A stretch of 21,616 nucleotides of DNA from CAYHWE01 sp964360445. GTDB lineage: Bacteria; Patescibacteriota; Patescibacteriia; Patescibacteriales; JAKAJF01. The translations under genes and the position numbers were made by a program. Shown here piece by piece: positions 21,240 through 21,616 of this stretch. The notes below the pieces were generated by a model that was given only the letters and a program-made list of their open reading frames with translations, was not told the DNA's origin and searched no databases. Location of the stretch: positions 1 to 21,616 of the forward strand of contig CAYHWE010000016.1 of the NCBI GenBank assembly GCA_964360445.1. Reading direction: 5' to 3'. Within the stretch, counting starts at the first letter, position 1, and each line of letters opens with the position of its first letter.

Positions 21240-21616
21240 TCAGCGCAAATGAATGGTCGCTTTTAGCTTATATTAGCTAAGAGAGGAAAGTCCGGACTTC
21301 TCTTTACTTCGGTAAAGAAAGCGGTAGTGGGTAACGCCCACCGTCCCGCGAGCCCAAAAGGCTTTGCGAGAAAGGGAAAGTGCCACAGAGACAATTCTAT
21401 CCCCTGTGAGCCATCGGCTTTTACGGGGGAAAAAGGTGAAAAGTGGATTGGTGTCTTTTGTTCTAGATAAAAGGCTACAATTCTCGCTCTCTGGTGACAG
21501 AGATGCGTGGCAAACCCTACCTGAAGCAAGAGTAAGCTCTTAAGTTTTCGGACTTAAGAAGAAAAGTGACTCGCTAGATCCTATGAGCAATCATAGGACA
21601 AGATAGATGGCCATTG
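21240..21616 (+). ncRNA. rnpB: RNase P RNA (type A-like), 3' end beyond the window
   Basis: The catalytic RNA of RNase P, which matures tRNA 5' ends. Universal conserved sequences are visible: GAGGAAAGTCCGGAC (21283-21297), GTGCCACAGAGACAA (around 21380-21394), GGTGACAGAGATGCGTGGCAAACCC (around 21493-21517, key bases) and AAGATAGATGGCC near the edge. P3 is formed by TTAGCT/AGCTAA, and P2 by AATGGTC near 21252 with GGCCATT at the right edge. The last conserved region (ACAGAA...GGCTTA) and P1/P4 3' strands lie beyond 21616. The 5' boundary is estimated to within about 10 nt. A minus-strand reading frame over it is spurious. Confidence 0.93.

Noticed and set aside
21263..21529. An 88-codon minus-strand frame over the RNase P RNA.
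   Set aside because: The region is clearly rnpB by its conserved sequence blocks; the frame is a by-product.

Overview
The window reads as a chromosomal segment of a Candidate Phyla Radiation (Patescibacteria) bacterium, most likely Parcubacteria-like. This rests on the mix of genes, their compact size, the moderate-to-low G+C, the near absence of Shine-Dalgarno sequences before housekeeping genes, the ADP-forming acyl-CoA synthetase, and intergenic spaces packed with AT-rich and GC-rich palindromic repeats. TGA is used as a stop (tgt, cvpA, thioredoxin-like gene), so this is not a recoded SR1/Gracilibacteria genome. The phylum assignment is inference; no 16S rRNA or ribosomal protein gene is present.

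Layout on the + strand, left to right: the 3' end of tgt, a 552-aa membrane protein, rsmI, metG, a CvpA-like membrane protein overlapping a short Sua5/TsaC gene, tatD, an HtrA-type serine protease, a thioredoxin-like protein, a PfkB sugar kinase followed 17 nt later by a fused ADP-forming acyl-CoA synthetase, murJ, a 166-aa Cys-pair protein, lepA, a 32-aa membrane peptide, recJ and an RNase HI. On the - strand are a 38-aa gene (2894-3010), an 82-aa zinc-ribbon gene (16069-16317) and a 779-residue secreted protein with two beta-helix modules (18761-21100). The window ends inside the RNase P RNA gene.

Functionally this is mostly core information processing (tRNA modification, tRNA charging, rRNA methylation, EF4, RecJ, RNase H, RNase P), envelope work (MurJ, HtrA, secreted beta-helix protein) and a small energy/salvage unit (sugar kinase plus acyl-CoA synthetase that makes ATP from acyl-CoA).

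The most unusual signals are: (1) the visible tgt C-terminus has all four family zinc ligands replaced in an ungapped alignment; (2) three small genes carry near-perfect Shine-Dalgarno sequences while about fifteen neighbours have none, and two of these small genes are - strand units with their own promoter and terminator; (3) a truncated, mostly synonymously diverged copy of the lepA 5' end lies directly upstream of lepA, separated from it by a GC-rich palindromic insert; (4) an AT-rich dispersed repeat sits exactly at the stop codons of three genes, and another copy is split by a GC-rich palindrome flanked by a 13-bp direct repeat; (5) a palindromic repeat appears to be translated in frame inside metG. 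I see no CRISPR array, no transposase, no tRNA and no recognisable defence operon.
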